Part shown: piece by piece, positions 18,992 to 27,890 of the stretch
Layout: each line of letters starts with the position of its first letter
How positions within the stretch are numbered: the stretch's first letter is position 1
DNA from: Hyphomicrobiales bacterium
GTDB taxonomy: Bacteria > Pseudomonadota > Alphaproteobacteria > Rhizobiales > Beijerinckiaceae
Length of the DNA stretch: 64,000 bases
Assembly: GCA_027483895.1 (NCBI GenBank)
Contig: JAIXTP010000027.1
Location: 1-64,000 of the forward strand
Direction of reading: 5' to 3'
Made by a program: the position numbers and the translations under genes
Notes under the pieces: model-generated
Databases searched by the model: none
What the model saw: the letters and a program-made list of their open reading frames with translations, nothing else
Told to the model about the DNA's origin: nothing

Positions 18992-20092
18992 TCAGCGCGC
19001 GGGCGTCGGCGTGGTACCGGCGCCTGCAGGGGTGATGACCCGGATCGTCTTCTTCCGACCGCTCTCGTCGACCGTTTCGACCGTCTGGCCGGTCGGGGCT
19101 ACGGCCGAGCCGGGCGCGCCCGGCAGAACGGTGTCGGCCTGCACGCCCGCCTGCGGCTTCTGCGGCGCGGGCGCGCGGTTGCCCGTGGCCGGGGCGGGGC
19201 CGCGGGGGCGCGACAGTTCCAGCGAGCGCTGCTCCGTCACGATCGCGTCGGAACGGCCGTTGACCGCGAGCACGCGCTCGGCCTCCGCCAGCGCTTCGGA
19301 CCAGCTCTGGCCCGCGCGGCGGCAGGAGCACGAATTGTCGAAGACCTTCCGGTATTTCAGGGCATTGGGCAGCGCCGAATAGGGCGCCCCGCCGTCGACC
19401 GCGACGGCGGTGTCGACGTCCTTGCCGATCGGCTGGAGATAGAGCGCGGTCTCGGCGGCCGGGCAGGTGGCGCGGCAGAGATCCGCGTCCAGCCCGAAGC
19501 GGCCGGCATTCGCATTGGAGCTGATCGGGAAATAATAGCCGTCGCATTTGCGGACGCAGATGGTCCGCATGCCGCCCGTCTCCTGCGAATCGAGCGGAAT
19601 GTCCGGCATCTCGTCGAGGATCACGGGGCCCTGTCCGCCGCCGAACAGCAGGTCGAACAGGCCGCGCGGGCCCGTCGAATTCGCCGTGCGGCAATTGGCG
19701 TCGATGGCGGCGACGAGCGCCGAGCGGCGCGTTTCGATCGAGCCGCCGGCATTGCGGCCCGCGTCGGCCTGCAGCGCCGCGAGATTGGATTCGAGCTGGT
19801 TGATCTGCCGTTCGATCTGGCGGCACTGCTGCTGGTCGGGCTCGCCGAACAGCACGAAGCGGCGCTGGCCCTGACAGCCGATGGAGCGCGCATAGGCGAT
19901 GGTGCGGTCGAGTTCGCCTTCCATGCGCCGGATCGTGGCCATGTTCTGCGAGTTGCCGGACGTCGCGGCCGCACGATCCACCGAGGCGAGTTCCGCACGC
20001 AGCCGGTCGCAATAGGGCGACTGGGCGAAGGCGGTCGTGGCCGCGGCCGTGAAGGCGAAGGCGAGGGCCGCGAGGGCGGAGCGCAAGATCAT
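18992..20092 (-). CDS. DUF2865 domain-containing exported protein
   Basis: A 366-residue exported protein of the DUF2865 family, common in Rhizobiales. A signal peptide (about 23 residues, ending FAQSPYC) is followed by a helical coiled region rich in Gln/Arg (residues 50-110) and then the conserved Cys-rich domain (ICVRKCDGYYFPISSN, DLCRATCPA, NSCSCRRAGQSW). The Cys-rich domain looks like an SH3-b-unrelated disulfide module sometimes linked to cell-wall processes. The C-terminus is Pro/Ala-rich. Start 20092 gives the signal peptide. The stop directly follows gltX on the opposite strand. Function is unknown. Confidence 0.85.
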   Translation of the reverse strand: MILRSALAALAFAFTAAATTAFAQSPYCDRLRAELASVDRAAATSGNSQNMATIRRMEGELDRTIAYARSIGCQGQRRFVLFGEPDQQQCRQIERQINQLESNLAALQADAGRNAGGSIETRRSALVAAIDANCRTANSTGPRGLFDLLFGGGQGPVILDEMPDIPLDSQETGGMRTICVRKCDGYYFPISSNANAGRFGLDADLCRATCPAAETALYLQPIGKDVDTAVAVDGGAPYSALPNALKYRKVFDNSCSCRRAGQSWSEALAEAERVLAVNGRSDAIVTEQRSLELSRPRGPAPATGNRAPAPQKPQAGVQADTVLPGAPGSAVAPTGQTVETVDESGRKKTIRVITPAGAGTTPTPAR

Positions 20093-20282
20093 CGAGCGGA
20101 TCCTGATCGGGGCGGAAGGGGCGAAAACCCGCATCTGCCGCGAAATCATGCCGAAAGTGAGGAGGACGGCGCCGTCCGCGCCGCCGCGCCTCCCGCCTTC
20201 AAGACACCACGCGGCCGCTTCTGGCAAGTCCGCAGGGCGATGCCCATGTGAGCGGAGAAACGTCCCCGCACCGGAGATCATC

Positions 20283-20786
20283 ATGAAGCGCCTTCTTTCC
20301 GCCCTCGCGCTCCTCGTGCTCGCGGTTCCGGTCGCGGCGCAGGAGCCGGAGCTGATCTTCAAGAAGTCGACCGTCTGGAAGATGCTGACGCCCGACGACA
20401 AGCTCGCGACCTATGTGATCGACGATCCCGGCGTGCAGGGCGTGTCCTGCTACTACACGGTGCCGGAACGGGGCGGCGTGAAGGGCATGATCGGCGTGGC
20501 CGAGGAGGTGTCGGACATCTCGCTCGCCTGCCGGCAGGTCGGGCCCATCGTGATCAAGGAGAAGTTCGAGCAGGGGACGGTGGTCTTCCGCCAGTCGCGC
20601 TCGCTGCTGTTCAAGAAGATGCAGATCGTGCGCGGCTGCGACGCACGCAACAACGTGCTGGTCTATCTGGTCTATTCCGACCGGATCATCGAGGGTTCGC
20701 CGAAGAATTCCACCTCTGCGGTGCCGATCATGCCGTGGGGGCCCGGCGGCCCGGCGCCGCGTTGCGCCGATTTCGTGACCGGCTGA
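20283..20786 (+). CDS. creA: CreA family protein
   Basis: A 167-residue CreA-family protein, exported by an N-terminal signal peptide (about 19 residues, cleavage after VAAQ). The family hallmarks are visible: STVWKMLTPDDKLATYVIDDP, VQGVSCYYT, and a C-terminal half with FFKK-like SLLFKKMQIVRG and NVLVYLVYSD. The molecular role of CreA is not established, although the gene is widespread in Proteobacteria. The start is preceded by GGAGATC. Its stop is only 3 bases from the end of the convergent small gene at 20790. Confidence 0.85.
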   Translation: MKRLLSALALLVLAVPVAAQEPELIFKKSTVWKMLTPDDKLATYVIDDPGVQGVSCYYTVPERGGVKGMIGVAEEVSDISLACRQVGPIVIKEKFEQGTVVFRQSRSLLFKKMQIVRGCDARNNVLVYLVYSDRIIEGSPKNSTSAVPIMPWGPGGPAPRCADFVTG

Positions 20787-20789
20787 GCC

Positions 20790-21080
20790 TCACTCGGCGC
20801 AGGTGACGACGAAGACCGGGGCCCGGCTGCGGCCGGAGGAGACGGTGGTGGCGGTGATGTCGCCCGGTTCCGCGCGGCCGAACTGCTTGGCCGTGCGGAA
20901 GCCCTTCGCCTCGCACCAAGCATTCGCCACCATCGGGCCGCAGGAAGAGCCCTCTTCGAGGCAGTCGGCGAGGCCGTACCCGTCATTCGCGGGGATCAGG
21001 AAACGCGAGGTGCGCTCGGTGGCGTTCGCCGGCACGGCGAGGAGGACGACGGACAAGAACAGGGCGACTCGGGTCATCAT
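20790..21080 (-). CDS. Small exported protein with paired cysteines
   Basis: A 96-residue protein with a signal peptide (MMTRVALFLSVVLLAVPANA). The mature ~76 residues contain four Cys (DCLEEGSSCGPM, NAWCEAKG, VVTCAE) that could form two disulfides. The end, RSRAPVFVVTCAE, is short and hydrophobic. No family name is recognised, but small Cys-paired exported proteins of this kind are frequent in Rhizobiales. ATG 21080 or the adjacent ATG 21077 may be used. Confidence 0.7.
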   Translation of the reverse strand: MMTRVALFLSVVLLAVPANATERTSRFLIPANDGYGLADCLEEGSSCGPMVANAWCEAKGFRTAKQFGRAEPGDITATTVSSGRSRAPVFVVTCAE

Positions 21081-21150
21081 GGCGGCCGGCAGATGGGGGC
21101 TGGATCGTGGCCGGAATGTGACCCGCACCCGGTTACCGAAAGATTGATGA

Positions 21151-21186
21151 AAAGGCCCGCAATCGGAGCGGGCCTTTCTTTTTTCC
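21151..21186 (-). terminator. Intrinsic terminator-like hairpin
   Basis: AAGGCCCGC / GCGGGCCTT stem with a 7-base loop. It is flanked by TTTT on the minus side and TTTCTTTTTT on the plus side. It lies 4 bases after the stop of the glycine-zipper gene (minus strand), so it most likely ends that transcript; the T-rich plus side makes it bidirectional. Confidence 0.65.
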
Positions 21187-21189
21187 ACT

Positions 21190-21486
21190 TCAGCGTGCAG
21201 GCGTCGTCGTCGTGGTCGTGCTGCTCGACGACCCGTCCGGCGTGACGGTGGTGGTCGTCGTGCGGCGCACCCGGCGCTTCTTGGTGACGCCGGTCTCCCG
21301 GGCCACCTGCGGGGCCGTCAGCGCGCCGACAGCGCCGCCCGCCACCGCGCCCACCGGTCCCGCGACCACGGCACCTGCACCCGCGCCGACGCCTGCGCCC
21401 GTGATGCGTTCCTCCGTGGTGGTGCAGGCCGCGACGGACAGTCCGGCGAAGGCGGCGATGATCAGCGGTTTCGAGAGGATCTTCAT
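21190..21486 (-). CDS. Glycine-zipper lipoprotein
   Basis: A 98-residue predicted lipoprotein. A signal peptide ends in the lipobox-like LSVAAC (Cys at about residue 21). A glycine-zipper segment follows (GAGVGAGAGAVVAGPVGAVA, about residues 30-56) that could insert in the envelope membrane. The C-terminus has a basic patch (KKRRVRR) and a Thr/Ser run (TTTTTVTPDGSSSSTTTTTT). Proteins of this build are usually annotated YMGG-like or glycine-zipper 2TM. The ATG at 21486 has a usable upstream site. Role unknown; envelope stress or structural function is only a guess. Confidence 0.72.
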   Translation of the reverse strand: MKILSKPLIIAAFAGLSVAACTTTEERITGAGVGAGAGAVVAGPVGAVAGGAVGALTAPQVARETGVTKKRRVRRTTTTTVTPDGSSSSTTTTTTPAR

Positions 21487-21611
21487 GGTGACGGCTCCGG
21501 TTCTGATGAATGGGGCGGAAGTTCGATCCCGGGTTGAACGTTCGTGAAACGGCATGGTTCAAGGGAACCGCATGAGAGCGGCGCGGTTCGCTCCCCGAAA
21601 GGGAGAGAACG

Positions 21612-22538
21612 ATGGCGGACGGCATATACGACTGCCTGATCGTCGGCGGCGGCCCTGCGGGTTCCAGCGCTGCGCTCGTGCTCGGCCGCTGTCGCCGGAG
21701 GGTTCTGCTGGTCGACGCCGCCCGGCCGCGCAACGCCCGCGAAACGGAGATGCGCGGCTTCATCGGGCAGGAAGGCCGCCCGCCGGAAGCGTTCCGCGCC
21801 GCGGTCGCGGAGGAACTCGAAGCCTATCCCGGCATCCGTCGCCGCTTCGGCGAGGCGACCGATGCGGCGCTGCAGAACGGCATCTTCCGGCTCGCCTTTC
21901 TGCAGGGCGAGGAGGCGCTGGGACGGCGGTTGATCCTCGCCACGGGCCTCACGCACGACTTTCCCCCGATCGACGGATTCGAGGCGTTGTTCGGCGAGCG
22001 GATCTGGACCTGTCCCTATTGCCACGGCTGGGAACATCGCGACGAACCGCTGGCCGTGCTCGCCGAAGGGGCGGGCGCCGCGGGCTTCGCCGTGGAGATC
22101 GCGCTGTGGAGCCGGGACGTGATGCTGCTCACGAACGCCGGTCCTGCTCTTTCGGCCGCAGACCGCGCGCGGCTAGGCGGAGCGGGCGTCTCGCTCGACG
22201 AGAGGCCGGTTCGGGCCGTCGAACCGGTCGGGGCCGGCGACGTGCGGATCGTCTTTGCGGACGGCGCGGCGACCGTGCGGTCCGGCCTCTTCGTTCGTCT
22301 GCCGGGGCTTCAGGCCTCTCCGCTGATCGAGCGGCTCGGCTGCGACCTCACCGCCCGGGGGACCGCGGCGACGGGGCCTTACGAGCGCACCAACGTGCCC
22401 GGCCTCTATGTGGCGGGCGACGCGTCGCGTCGCGTCCAGTTCGCGGTGGTCGCTGCGGCCGAGGGCGCGATGGCGGCTTTCGCGATCAACGCCGAACTTC
22501 TGGAAGAGGACGAGGCCCGCCGGCGCGGGCCTGCATGA
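21612..22538 (+). CDS. NAD(P)/FAD-dependent oxidoreductase, thioredoxin-reductase-like
   Basis: A 308-residue two-domain flavoprotein of the thioredoxin reductase superfamily. The FAD motif is LIVGGGPAGSSAALVLGR at the N-terminus, the redox centre is TCPYCHGWEHRDEPLAVL near residue 135, and the C-terminal FAD motif is GLYVAGDASRRVQFAVVAAAEG. The active-site CxxC reads CPYC rather than the CATC/CAVC of true TrxB. This places it among TrxR-like proteins with uncertain partners rather than the housekeeping enzyme. The second Rossmann domain lacks a clear GxGxxG after LAVLAEGAGAAGFAVEIAL, so NADPH binding is uncertain. GGGAGAG precedes the ATG. Confidence 0.82.
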   Translation: MADGIYDCLIVGGGPAGSSAALVLGRCRRRVLLVDAARPRNARETEMRGFIGQEGRPPEAFRAAVAEELEAYPGIRRRFGEATDAALQNGIFRLAFLQGEEALGRRLILATGLTHDFPPIDGFEALFGERIWTCPYCHGWEHRDEPLAVLAEGAGAAGFAVEIALWSRDVMLLTNAGPALSAADRARLGGAGVSLDERPVRAVEPVGAGDVRIVFADGAATVRSGLFVRLPGLQASPLIERLGCDLTARGTAATGPYERTNVPGLYVAGDASRRVQFAVVAAAEGAMAAFAINAELLEEDEARRRGPA

Positions 22539-22540
22539 CG

Positions 22541-23398
22541 TCAGGCCGGGAAGACGACCGTCTTCGTGCCGTTGAGCAGCACGCGCCCGTCGAGATGCCA
22601 GGCCACCGCGCGCGCCAGCACGCGGCGCTCGATGTCGCGACCCTTGCGCACGAGATCCTCGGGCGTGTCGCGATGCGAGATGCGCTCCACGTCCTGCTCG
22701 ATGATCGGGCCTTCGTCGAGATCCTGCGTCACGTAATGGGCCGTGGCGCCGATCAGCTTCACGCCCCGGTTATGGGCCTGATGATAGGGCTTCGCGCCCT
22801 TGAAGCCCGGCAGGAAGGAGTGGTGGATGTTGATGCAGCGGCCCGTGAGACGCGCCGACTGCCTGTCGCTCAGCACCTGCATGTAGCGCGCGAGAACCAC
22901 GAGTTCGGCGCCGGTGCTTTCCACCAACGCCCAGACCGCGTCTTCCTGTTCGGCCTTGCGGTCCTTCTCAACGGGGAGGTGGTGGAAGGGGATGTCGCCG
23001 AAATCGAGATGGTCGTAGGTCTCGCGCGGGTGGTTCGACACGATCGCGCAGATCTCCATGCGCAGTTCGCCGATCCGGACGCGATAGATGAGGTCGGCCA
23101 GGCAGTGGTCGAATTTCGAGACCATGATCATGACGCGCGGCAACGCGTCCGGGTCGCGCAGCGTCCAATCCATTCCGAACTGCGCGGCGATCACGTCGAA
23201 GCCGCGGCGGAAGCCCTCGTAATTCGCGCCGTCCGTCGTGTTGAAGCCCACGCGCATGAAGAAGCGGGCCGTCTCCGCATCGTCGAACTGCTCGGAGTCA
23301 TAGATGTTGAAGCCCGATTGGAAGATCAGGCCGGACACGGCCGCCACGATGCCGCGGCGATTGGGGCAGGACAGGGTGAGGACGTGACGCTTCATCAT
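22541..23398 (-). CDS. purU: Formyltetrahydrofolate deformylase
   Basis: A 285-residue PurU that hydrolyses 10-formyl-tetrahydrofolate to formate and THF, balancing one-carbon pools. The N-terminal ACT domain (residues 1-80) begins [17 protein letters not shown]. The C-terminal formyl-transferase-like domain has [12 protein letters not shown], the catalytic [16 protein letters not shown], and [21 protein letters not shown], with the conserved Asn-His-Asp triad. Two adjacent ATG codons at 23398 and 23395 are both possible. The stop is 2 bases from that of the convergent flavoprotein gene. Confidence 0.93.
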   Translation of the reverse strand: MMKRHVLTLSCPNRRGIVAAVSGLIFQSGFNIYDSEQFDDAETARFFMRVGFNTTDGANYEGFRRGFDVIAAQFGMDWTLRDPDALPRVMIMVSKFDHCLADLIYRVRIGELRMEICAIVSNHPRETYDHLDFGDIPFHHLPVEKDRKAEQEDAVWALVESTGAELVVLARYMQVLSDRQSARLTGRCINIHHSFLPGFKGAKPYHQAHNRGVKLIGATAHYVTQDLDEGPIIEQDVERISHRDTPEDLVRKGRDIERRVLARAVAWHLDGRVLLNGTKTVVFPA

Positions 23399-23513
23399 TC
23401 CGCTTGAATGGCCGTACGCGCGGGCCGCGTCAACGCCCATGGTCGTGCCCGCGCTTGCTTCCCTAACGGAAGATATGCACGGTTCGCGGCGACATGATCC
23501 GGAAGGAGGGCGC

Positions 23514-24932
23514 ATGCGCGCGACGGCCAAGATCGTCGGACGAGCTCTGACGGCGGCGCTGCCCGCGTCGGTGATCGCGGCCGTGCTGGTCTTCGTGGCC
23601 GCGGTCGCGATGAACGCGGCGGCGCTGCCCGCACCTGCCGAGCGCCTCGATGCCCGCATGCGCGAGGCCTTCGCGACGGGCGCGCTGCCCGACCGCCATG
23701 TCTACGACCCCGACCGGCGGATCGGGGCGCTCACCTGGAACGACTGCCTGATCCTGATGATGGCGATGGACCCCGGCCGCCCGCGATCCGAAATCCTCGT
23801 CTCGCCGATGATCCGGACGCCGAACGGGACCCGCACCACTCAACGCGACGCCTGCCGGATGCTCCACGACATAGTGATCGAAGGGCGGAGCGACGCCTTC
23901 GAGGCCATGCCCTACCAGCGATACATATCGGCCTTCGCGGCGCCGGCCGCGCTGCTCGTGCCGCGCCTCGGCGTGGCGGGCTACCGCGCGCTGCTCGCAG
24001 CGGTGAATTATGCCTCGGTCCTGTCGATCCTCGGCGCTTGCCTGTTCTTCGCTCGGCGCTCGCGGGCGGGGCCGCGTCGCCGGAAATTTCTCGCGGGCGC
24101 CGTCTTGTTCGCCTGCATCCTCGTCTTCGGCGGGATGGAGTTCTATGCGCAGGGCTTCGGCATCGGCTTGGCCGATCCCTTCGTCTACGGGCTTTTCGCG
24201 GCGCTGCTGTTCGGCCGCCCGCTCCGGACCGGGCGCCGGCGTTTCGTGACGATCACGGCCGCGGCCTTCGCGCTGGTCACGGCCTTCGAATTCTGGACGG
24301 GCCAGCTGCCGCTCGCCTTCGCGGGCGGCGTGGGCCTGCTCGCGCTCGACATGGAGGACGAGGCCGATCTCGCGGCCCTGCCGCAGCGGCTCGCCGATTT
24401 CGCCGCGACGGCGCTCGCGACCGTGTTCCTGCTCTTCGCGATCAAGATCGCGGTGGCGCAAGCCGTTTTCGGCGGAGATATCCTCGGCGACTTCATGGGG
24501 GAATTGGAGCTGCGCGCGGGCAGTGCCGATTACGGCCCGTTCAATCTCTTCCTGCATCTCGCCGGCCGGGCCGATCACGTGGGGCAGGGCTCGCTCGTGC
24601 TCGGTCTTCTCAACGGACTTGCCGGCACCGTCGCGCTGGGGGTCGGCGCGGTGCGCCTGTTCCGCTCGGAAAGGAGCGATCCGCTTCTGCGCGGCACCGG
24701 CTTCGTGCTGCTCCTGTCGGTCGTGCTGCTGGCGGGCTGGCATCTCGTGTTCCGCAACCACTCCACGATCCATTCGGAATTCATGGTCCGAAGTTTCGTG
24801 TGGTGGAACGCGGCGGGCTGGATCATGCTGATGCTCGCCGCCGCCGCCCGGAGCCGACGGGCCGAGGCCCCGGAGGGCGTCGATCAATCGTCCGCGGGGC
24901 GTGCCTTCGCGCGGAAGACCAGCCGATCATAG
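23514..24932 (+). CDS. Polytopic membrane protein of unknown function
   Basis: A 472-residue inner-membrane protein with about ten hydrophobic helices. The first is near residues 15-40. A large periplasmic loop (about residues 45-145) with a [12 protein letters not shown] stretch and a Cys follows. Further helices cluster at residues 145-300 and 300-460. The loop-then-helices architecture resembles GT-C-type or O-antigen-processing membrane proteins, but no catalytic motif is certain. Its context beside a GtrA flippase-like protein and a GT2 enzyme supports a role in lipid-linked glycan handling. GGAAGGAGGG precedes the ATG. It overlaps the convergent gtrA gene by 49 bases. Confidence 0.7.
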   Translation: MRATAKIVGRALTAALPASVIAAVLVFVAAVAMNAAALPAPAERLDARMREAFATGALPDRHVYDPDRRIGALTWNDCLILMMAMDPGRPRSEILVSPMIRTPNGTRTTQRDACRMLHDIVIEGRSDAFEAMPYQRYISAFAAPAALLVPRLGVAGYRALLAAVNYASVLSILGACLFFARRSRAGPRRRKFLAGAVLFACILVFGGMEFYAQGFGIGLADPFVYGLFAALLFGRPLRTGRRRFVTITAAAFALVTAFEFWTGQLPLAFAGGVGLLALDMEDEADLAALPQRLADFAATALATVFLLFAIKIAVAQAVFGGDILGDFMGELELRAGSADYGPFNLFLHLAGRADHVGQGSLVLGLLNGLAGTVALGVGAVRLFRSERSDPLLRGTGFVLLLSVVLLAGWHLVFRNHSTIHSEFMVRSFVWWNAAGWIMLMLAAAARSRRAEAPEGVDQSSAGRAFARKTSRS

Positions 24933-25282
24933 CCGATGAAGGACGCGCCGAGCGCGACCGCCGACGCGAGCGCCGTCGCGGGGAGCGGGCGGACGCCCGC
25001 GAGCGCGACGAGGCCCGCATAGACGGCGTAATTGAGCAGGCTCGTCGAGGCGCCCACGCCGACATAGCGGAGGAATTCGCCGAGGCTGCCGCGCCCGGGT
25101 GCGGCGAAGACGAGCCGGCGATTGATGCGCCACGTGACGAAAAGGGCGACGGCGATCGAGACGAGCCGGGCGGGGAGGCTCGGCAGGCCCGCTTCGAGCA
25201 GGAGCGAGAGCACGGCTATGTCCGTGACGAAACCCGTTCCTCCGGCGACGAGAAAGCGCGCGAAGCGGCCGCTCACTGCCAT
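24884..25282 (-). CDS. GtrA family membrane protein
   Basis: A 132-residue four-helix GtrA-like protein, often a flippase for polyprenyl-linked sugars. The hydrophobic segments run about 10-32, 38-58, 75-97 and 100-120. The family features are RFLVAGGTGFVTDIAVLSLL at the start, FVTWRINRRLVFA in the middle and [12 protein letters not shown] near the end. It overlaps the upstream GT2 gene by 10 bases, making a two-gene gtrB/gtrA-like unit that transfers a sugar to an undecaprenyl or similar lipid and moves it across the membrane. The acceptor glycan is unknown. Confidence 0.85.
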   Translation of the reverse strand: MAVSGRFARFLVAGGTGFVTDIAVLSLLLEAGLPSLPARLVSIAVALFVTWRINRRLVFAAPGRGSLGEFLRYVGVGASTSLLNYAVYAGLVALAGVRPLPATALASAVALGASFIGYDRLVFRAKARPADD

Positions 25283-26220
25283 GTCGGCCCCGGCGTGCCG
25301 AGATAGAGGATCCGCTTCTGCTCGATGCGCGAGAGGCTGAGCGAGCCGAGAATGAGTCCGCAGGTCATCAGGAGCGCCGCCACGATCATCAGCCCGGTGG
25401 CGAGGATCGCGGTGGGGAAACGCGGCACGAGGCCGGTCGCGAGATAGGTGCTCACCAGCGGCGCGGCGAGCACCAGGCTGAGAAGCGCGAGAGCGCCCGC
25501 GAGCACGCCGTAGAAGAAGGTCGGCCGCGTCTCGCGAAGCAGAAGGACGAAGGTGAGCAGGATCCGGAAGCCGTCGGCGAAGGTCCTGAGCTTGCTCGGC
25601 GAGTCCTCCGGCCGGCGGCCGTAGGGCAGGGCGACCTCGCCCACCGGCATGCGGAGCTGGCTCGCATGCACGGACATTTCCGTCTCGATCTCGAAACCGG
25701 CCGAAAGCGCCGGGAAGCTCTTCACGAAGCGGCGCGAGAACACGCGGTAGCCGGAGAAGATGTCGGTGAAATCGTCGCCGAACATGCTGCGGAAGAGGCC
25801 GTTGAAAAGCCTGTTGCCCACCGCATGCCCCGTGCGCCCCGCATCGTCCGTGACGCCCGCGCGCGTGCCCACCACCATGTCGAGCCGCCGGGAGATGAGG
25901 TCATGCACCAGCCGCGGCGAGGCGGCCGCATCATAGGTGCCGTCCCCGTCGGCCATGACGTAGACGTCGGCCTCCACCTCGGCGAACATGCGCCGCACGA
26001 CGTTGCCCTTGCCGCGTCGGGGTTCGAGCACGACCGTTGCCCCCGCGGCCCGGGCCAGTTCTCCCGTCCGGTCGGTGGAGGCATTGTCGAAGACGAAGAT
26101 CCTTGCGCCGGGAAGCGCCTGCTTGAAATCCGCAACGACGCCCGCGATGCAGCTCTCTTCGTTGAAGCACGGAATGACGACGGCGATGGAGAGGCCTTCG
26201 AAGGCGCCCGGGTCCTGCAT
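25273..26220 (-). CDS. Glycosyltransferase family 2 with C-terminal membrane helices
   Basis: A 315-residue GT2 enzyme. The GT-A domain starts VVIPCFNEESCIAGVV, with FDNASTDRTGELA and the DxD-type metal motif VMADGDGTYDAA. A KSF/EIETEMSVHA region fits DPM1/GtrB-like enzymes that add a sugar to polyprenyl phosphate. Two hydrophobic helices at about residues 235-255 and 270-295 anchor it in the inner membrane. ATG 26220 is preceded by AGGAGATTGCGG; an in-frame ATG at 26244 would add 8 residues. It forms an overlapping pair with gtrA. Confidence 0.9.
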   Translation of the reverse strand: MQDPGAFEGLSIAVVIPCFNEESCIAGVVADFKQALPGARIFVFDNASTDRTGELARAAGATVVLEPRRGKGNVVRRMFAEVEADVYVMADGDGTYDAAASPRLVHDLISRRLDMVVGTRAGVTDDAGRTGHAVGNRLFNGLFRSMFGDDFTDIFSGYRVFSRRFVKSFPALSAGFEIETEMSVHASQLRMPVGEVALPYGRRPEDSPSKLRTFADGFRILLTFVLLLRETRPTFFYGVLAGALALLSLVLAAPLVSTYLATGLVPRFPTAILATGLMIVAALLMTCGLILGSLSLSRIEQKRILYLGTPGPTWQ

Positions 26221-26318
26221 CCGCAATCTCCTGTCGGGTCTCAAATGATTACGTTAGGGAAGCATATGTACGATTCAAAGGCGCGGGCCCGCGGGCTCAG
26301 CCCGAGGAACGAGCACCG

Positions 26319-27095
26319 ATGATGGCTGCGAGTTCTGAAGAGTCGATCAAGGACCTCGTCGAATGCGTGGCGCGCGCCGCCCGCATCACGGCCTTCACGG
26401 GTGCGGGCGTCTCCACGGAATGCGGGATCCCCGATTTTCGTTCCCCCGGCAGTCCCTGGCGCGTCCACAAGCCGATCCCCTTCGGCGATTTCGTTGCGGA
26501 CGAGGCCGCGCGGCTGGAAGCATGGCGGCGCAAATTCGCGATCGACGACGTGCACGGCGACGTGATGCCCGGCCGCGTCCATCGCGTGCTCGCCGATTGG
26601 GCCGCGCAGGACAAGGTCGGCTGCGTCATCACCCAGAACATCGACGATCTGCATCGCAGGGCCGGGCTGCCGGAGGACCGGCTGGTCGAACTGCACGGCA
26701 ACGGAACCTATGCCGCCTGCCTCGATTGCGGCTTGCGGCACGAACTGGCCGCGGTGCGCCCCCTCGTCGAGGCCGGACGAAGCCCGCGCTGCGATGCCTG
26801 CGACGGGCTGGTGAAATCCGCCACCATCGCCTTCGGCCAGAGCATGCCCGCCGAACCCATGCGTCGTGCGCTGCGCGCCAGCCTCGATTGCGACCTCTTC
26901 CTCGCTCTGGGCTCGTCGCTCGTCGTTCGTCCCGCCGCAAGTTTTCCGGAGATCGCCAAGCGGGAGGGCGCGCTGCTCGTCATCGTCAATCGCGAACCGA
27001 CGCCGCTGGATTCCGTCGCCGACCTCGTTGTCCGGGGAGATGTCGGCCCTATCTTGGAAGTTGCATTTAGACAAGCATGCAACCTAAATTGGTGA
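26319..27095 (+). CDS. cobB: NAD-dependent protein deacylase (sirtuin)
   Basis: A 258-residue Sir2-family enzyme that removes acyl groups from lysines using NAD+. The Rossmann motif is ITAFTGAGVSTECGIPDFRS, the nicotinamide-pocket motif is ITQNIDDLHRRAG, and the catalytic His is in LVELHGNG. A Cys4 zinc ribbon is formed by CLDCGLRHE and CDACDG. The C-terminus has GSSLVVRPAASFPEIAK and VNREPTPLDSVADLVV. The length is normal for a bacterial sirtuin. It may use other acyl groups than acetyl; the pocket residues typical of desuccinylases (Tyr/Arg) were not unambiguously located. It is divergent from the GT2 gene. Confidence 0.9.
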   Translation: MMAASSEESIKDLVECVARAARITAFTGAGVSTECGIPDFRSPGSPWRVHKPIPFGDFVADEAARLEAWRRKFAIDDVHGDVMPGRVHRVLADWAAQDKVGCVITQNIDDLHRRAGLPEDRLVELHGNGTYAACLDCGLRHELAAVRPLVEAGRSPRCDACDGLVKSATIAFGQSMPAEPMRRALRASLDCDLFLALGSSLVVRPAASFPEIAKREGALLVIVNREPTPLDSVADLVVRGDVGPILEVAFRQACNLNW

Positions 27096-27265
27096 ATGCT
27101 CTGCGGAACGCGCTTTATTTAGTGATATATCGCGCAATAAACCAAAACGAAGCATATTTTGAAAAGATATGAACGCCGTGCTAATTTGAGTGCCTCGGAC
27201 GATCGAATCGTCTAATCTGACATCAGTAGTATTGCGTATAAAAAGCGTTTTGTGGGGTTGGCAAG
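27096..27265 (+). promoter_or_regulatory. AT-rich leader/promoter of the cold-shock gene
   Basis: These 170 bases are far more AT-rich than the surroundings and precede a cold-shock gene. A small hairpin GACGAT / ATCGTC sits at 27198-27212. Long AT-rich untranslated leaders are typical of csp mRNAs, whose structure changes with temperature; that role is inferred. No certain -35/-10 pair could be assigned. Confidence 0.4.
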
Positions 27266-27859
27266 ATGGTGGGCGATTGGCGCGAACCCGCTTCGGGTCG
27301 TGGTGCTTTTCAAGAAGAAGGGCGGTCGGAGACGGTCGGCGGGATTCCCGTCGAGGTCGCCGGATCGATCAAGTGGTTCGACGTGGCCAAGGGTTTCGGC
27401 TTCATCGTTCCCGATGACGGCGGTCCCGACATTCTTCTTCACGTGACGTCTCTTCGGCGGGACGGCTTTCTGACGGCGGCCGAAGGCTCTCGCGTGGTGG
27501 TCGACGCCGTTCAGGGGCGGCGCGGATGGCAGGTGGTCCGCGTGCGGGCCATGGATACGTCTACCGCCGTACATCCCTCGCAGCTGCCTCCGCCGCGCAC
27601 GCATGTGAATGTCGTCCCGACCAGCGGGCTCGAGCGCATGACGGTGAAGTGGTTCAACCGCACGCGGGGCTTCGGCTTCGCCAATGCGGGCGAGGGCAAG
27701 CCGGACATCTTCGTCCATATGGAAATCCTGCGGCGGTTCGGTTTCGCCGAACTGAAGCCCGGGCAGGAGGTGATGATCCGCTACGGCTACGGCTCCAAAG
27801 GCCTGATGGCCGCCGAGGTCCGCCCCGTGGATGGCGAGCAGCTCCCGCACGCCAATTGA
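27266..27859 (+). CDS. Double cold-shock-domain protein
   Basis: A 197-residue protein with two tandem cold-shock domains, which bind single-stranded nucleic acid and act as RNA chaperones. The first domain has [20 protein letters not shown] (RNP1-like) with [11 protein letters not shown]. The second has [18 protein letters not shown] with [15 protein letters not shown] Pro-rich linker (residues 115-130) separates them, and the N-terminal ~28 residues are polar and disordered. This two-domain form is typical of alphaproteobacteria. It is followed by the DUF192 gene on the same strand, 31 bases away; this pairing is conserved in many relatives. Confidence 0.92.
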   Translation: MVGDWREPASGRGAFQEEGRSETVGGIPVEVAGSIKWFDVAKGFGFIVPDDGGPDILLHVTSLRRDGFLTAAEGSRVVVDAVQGRRGWQVVRVRAMDTSTAVHPSQLPPPRTHVNVVPTSGLERMTVKWFNRTRGFGFANAGEGKPDIFVHMEILRRFGFAELKPGQEVMIRYGYGSKGLMAAEVRPVDGEQLPHAN

Positions 27860-27890
27860 CGCGTCACGATCGACGGGAGAGGGTGCGCGG

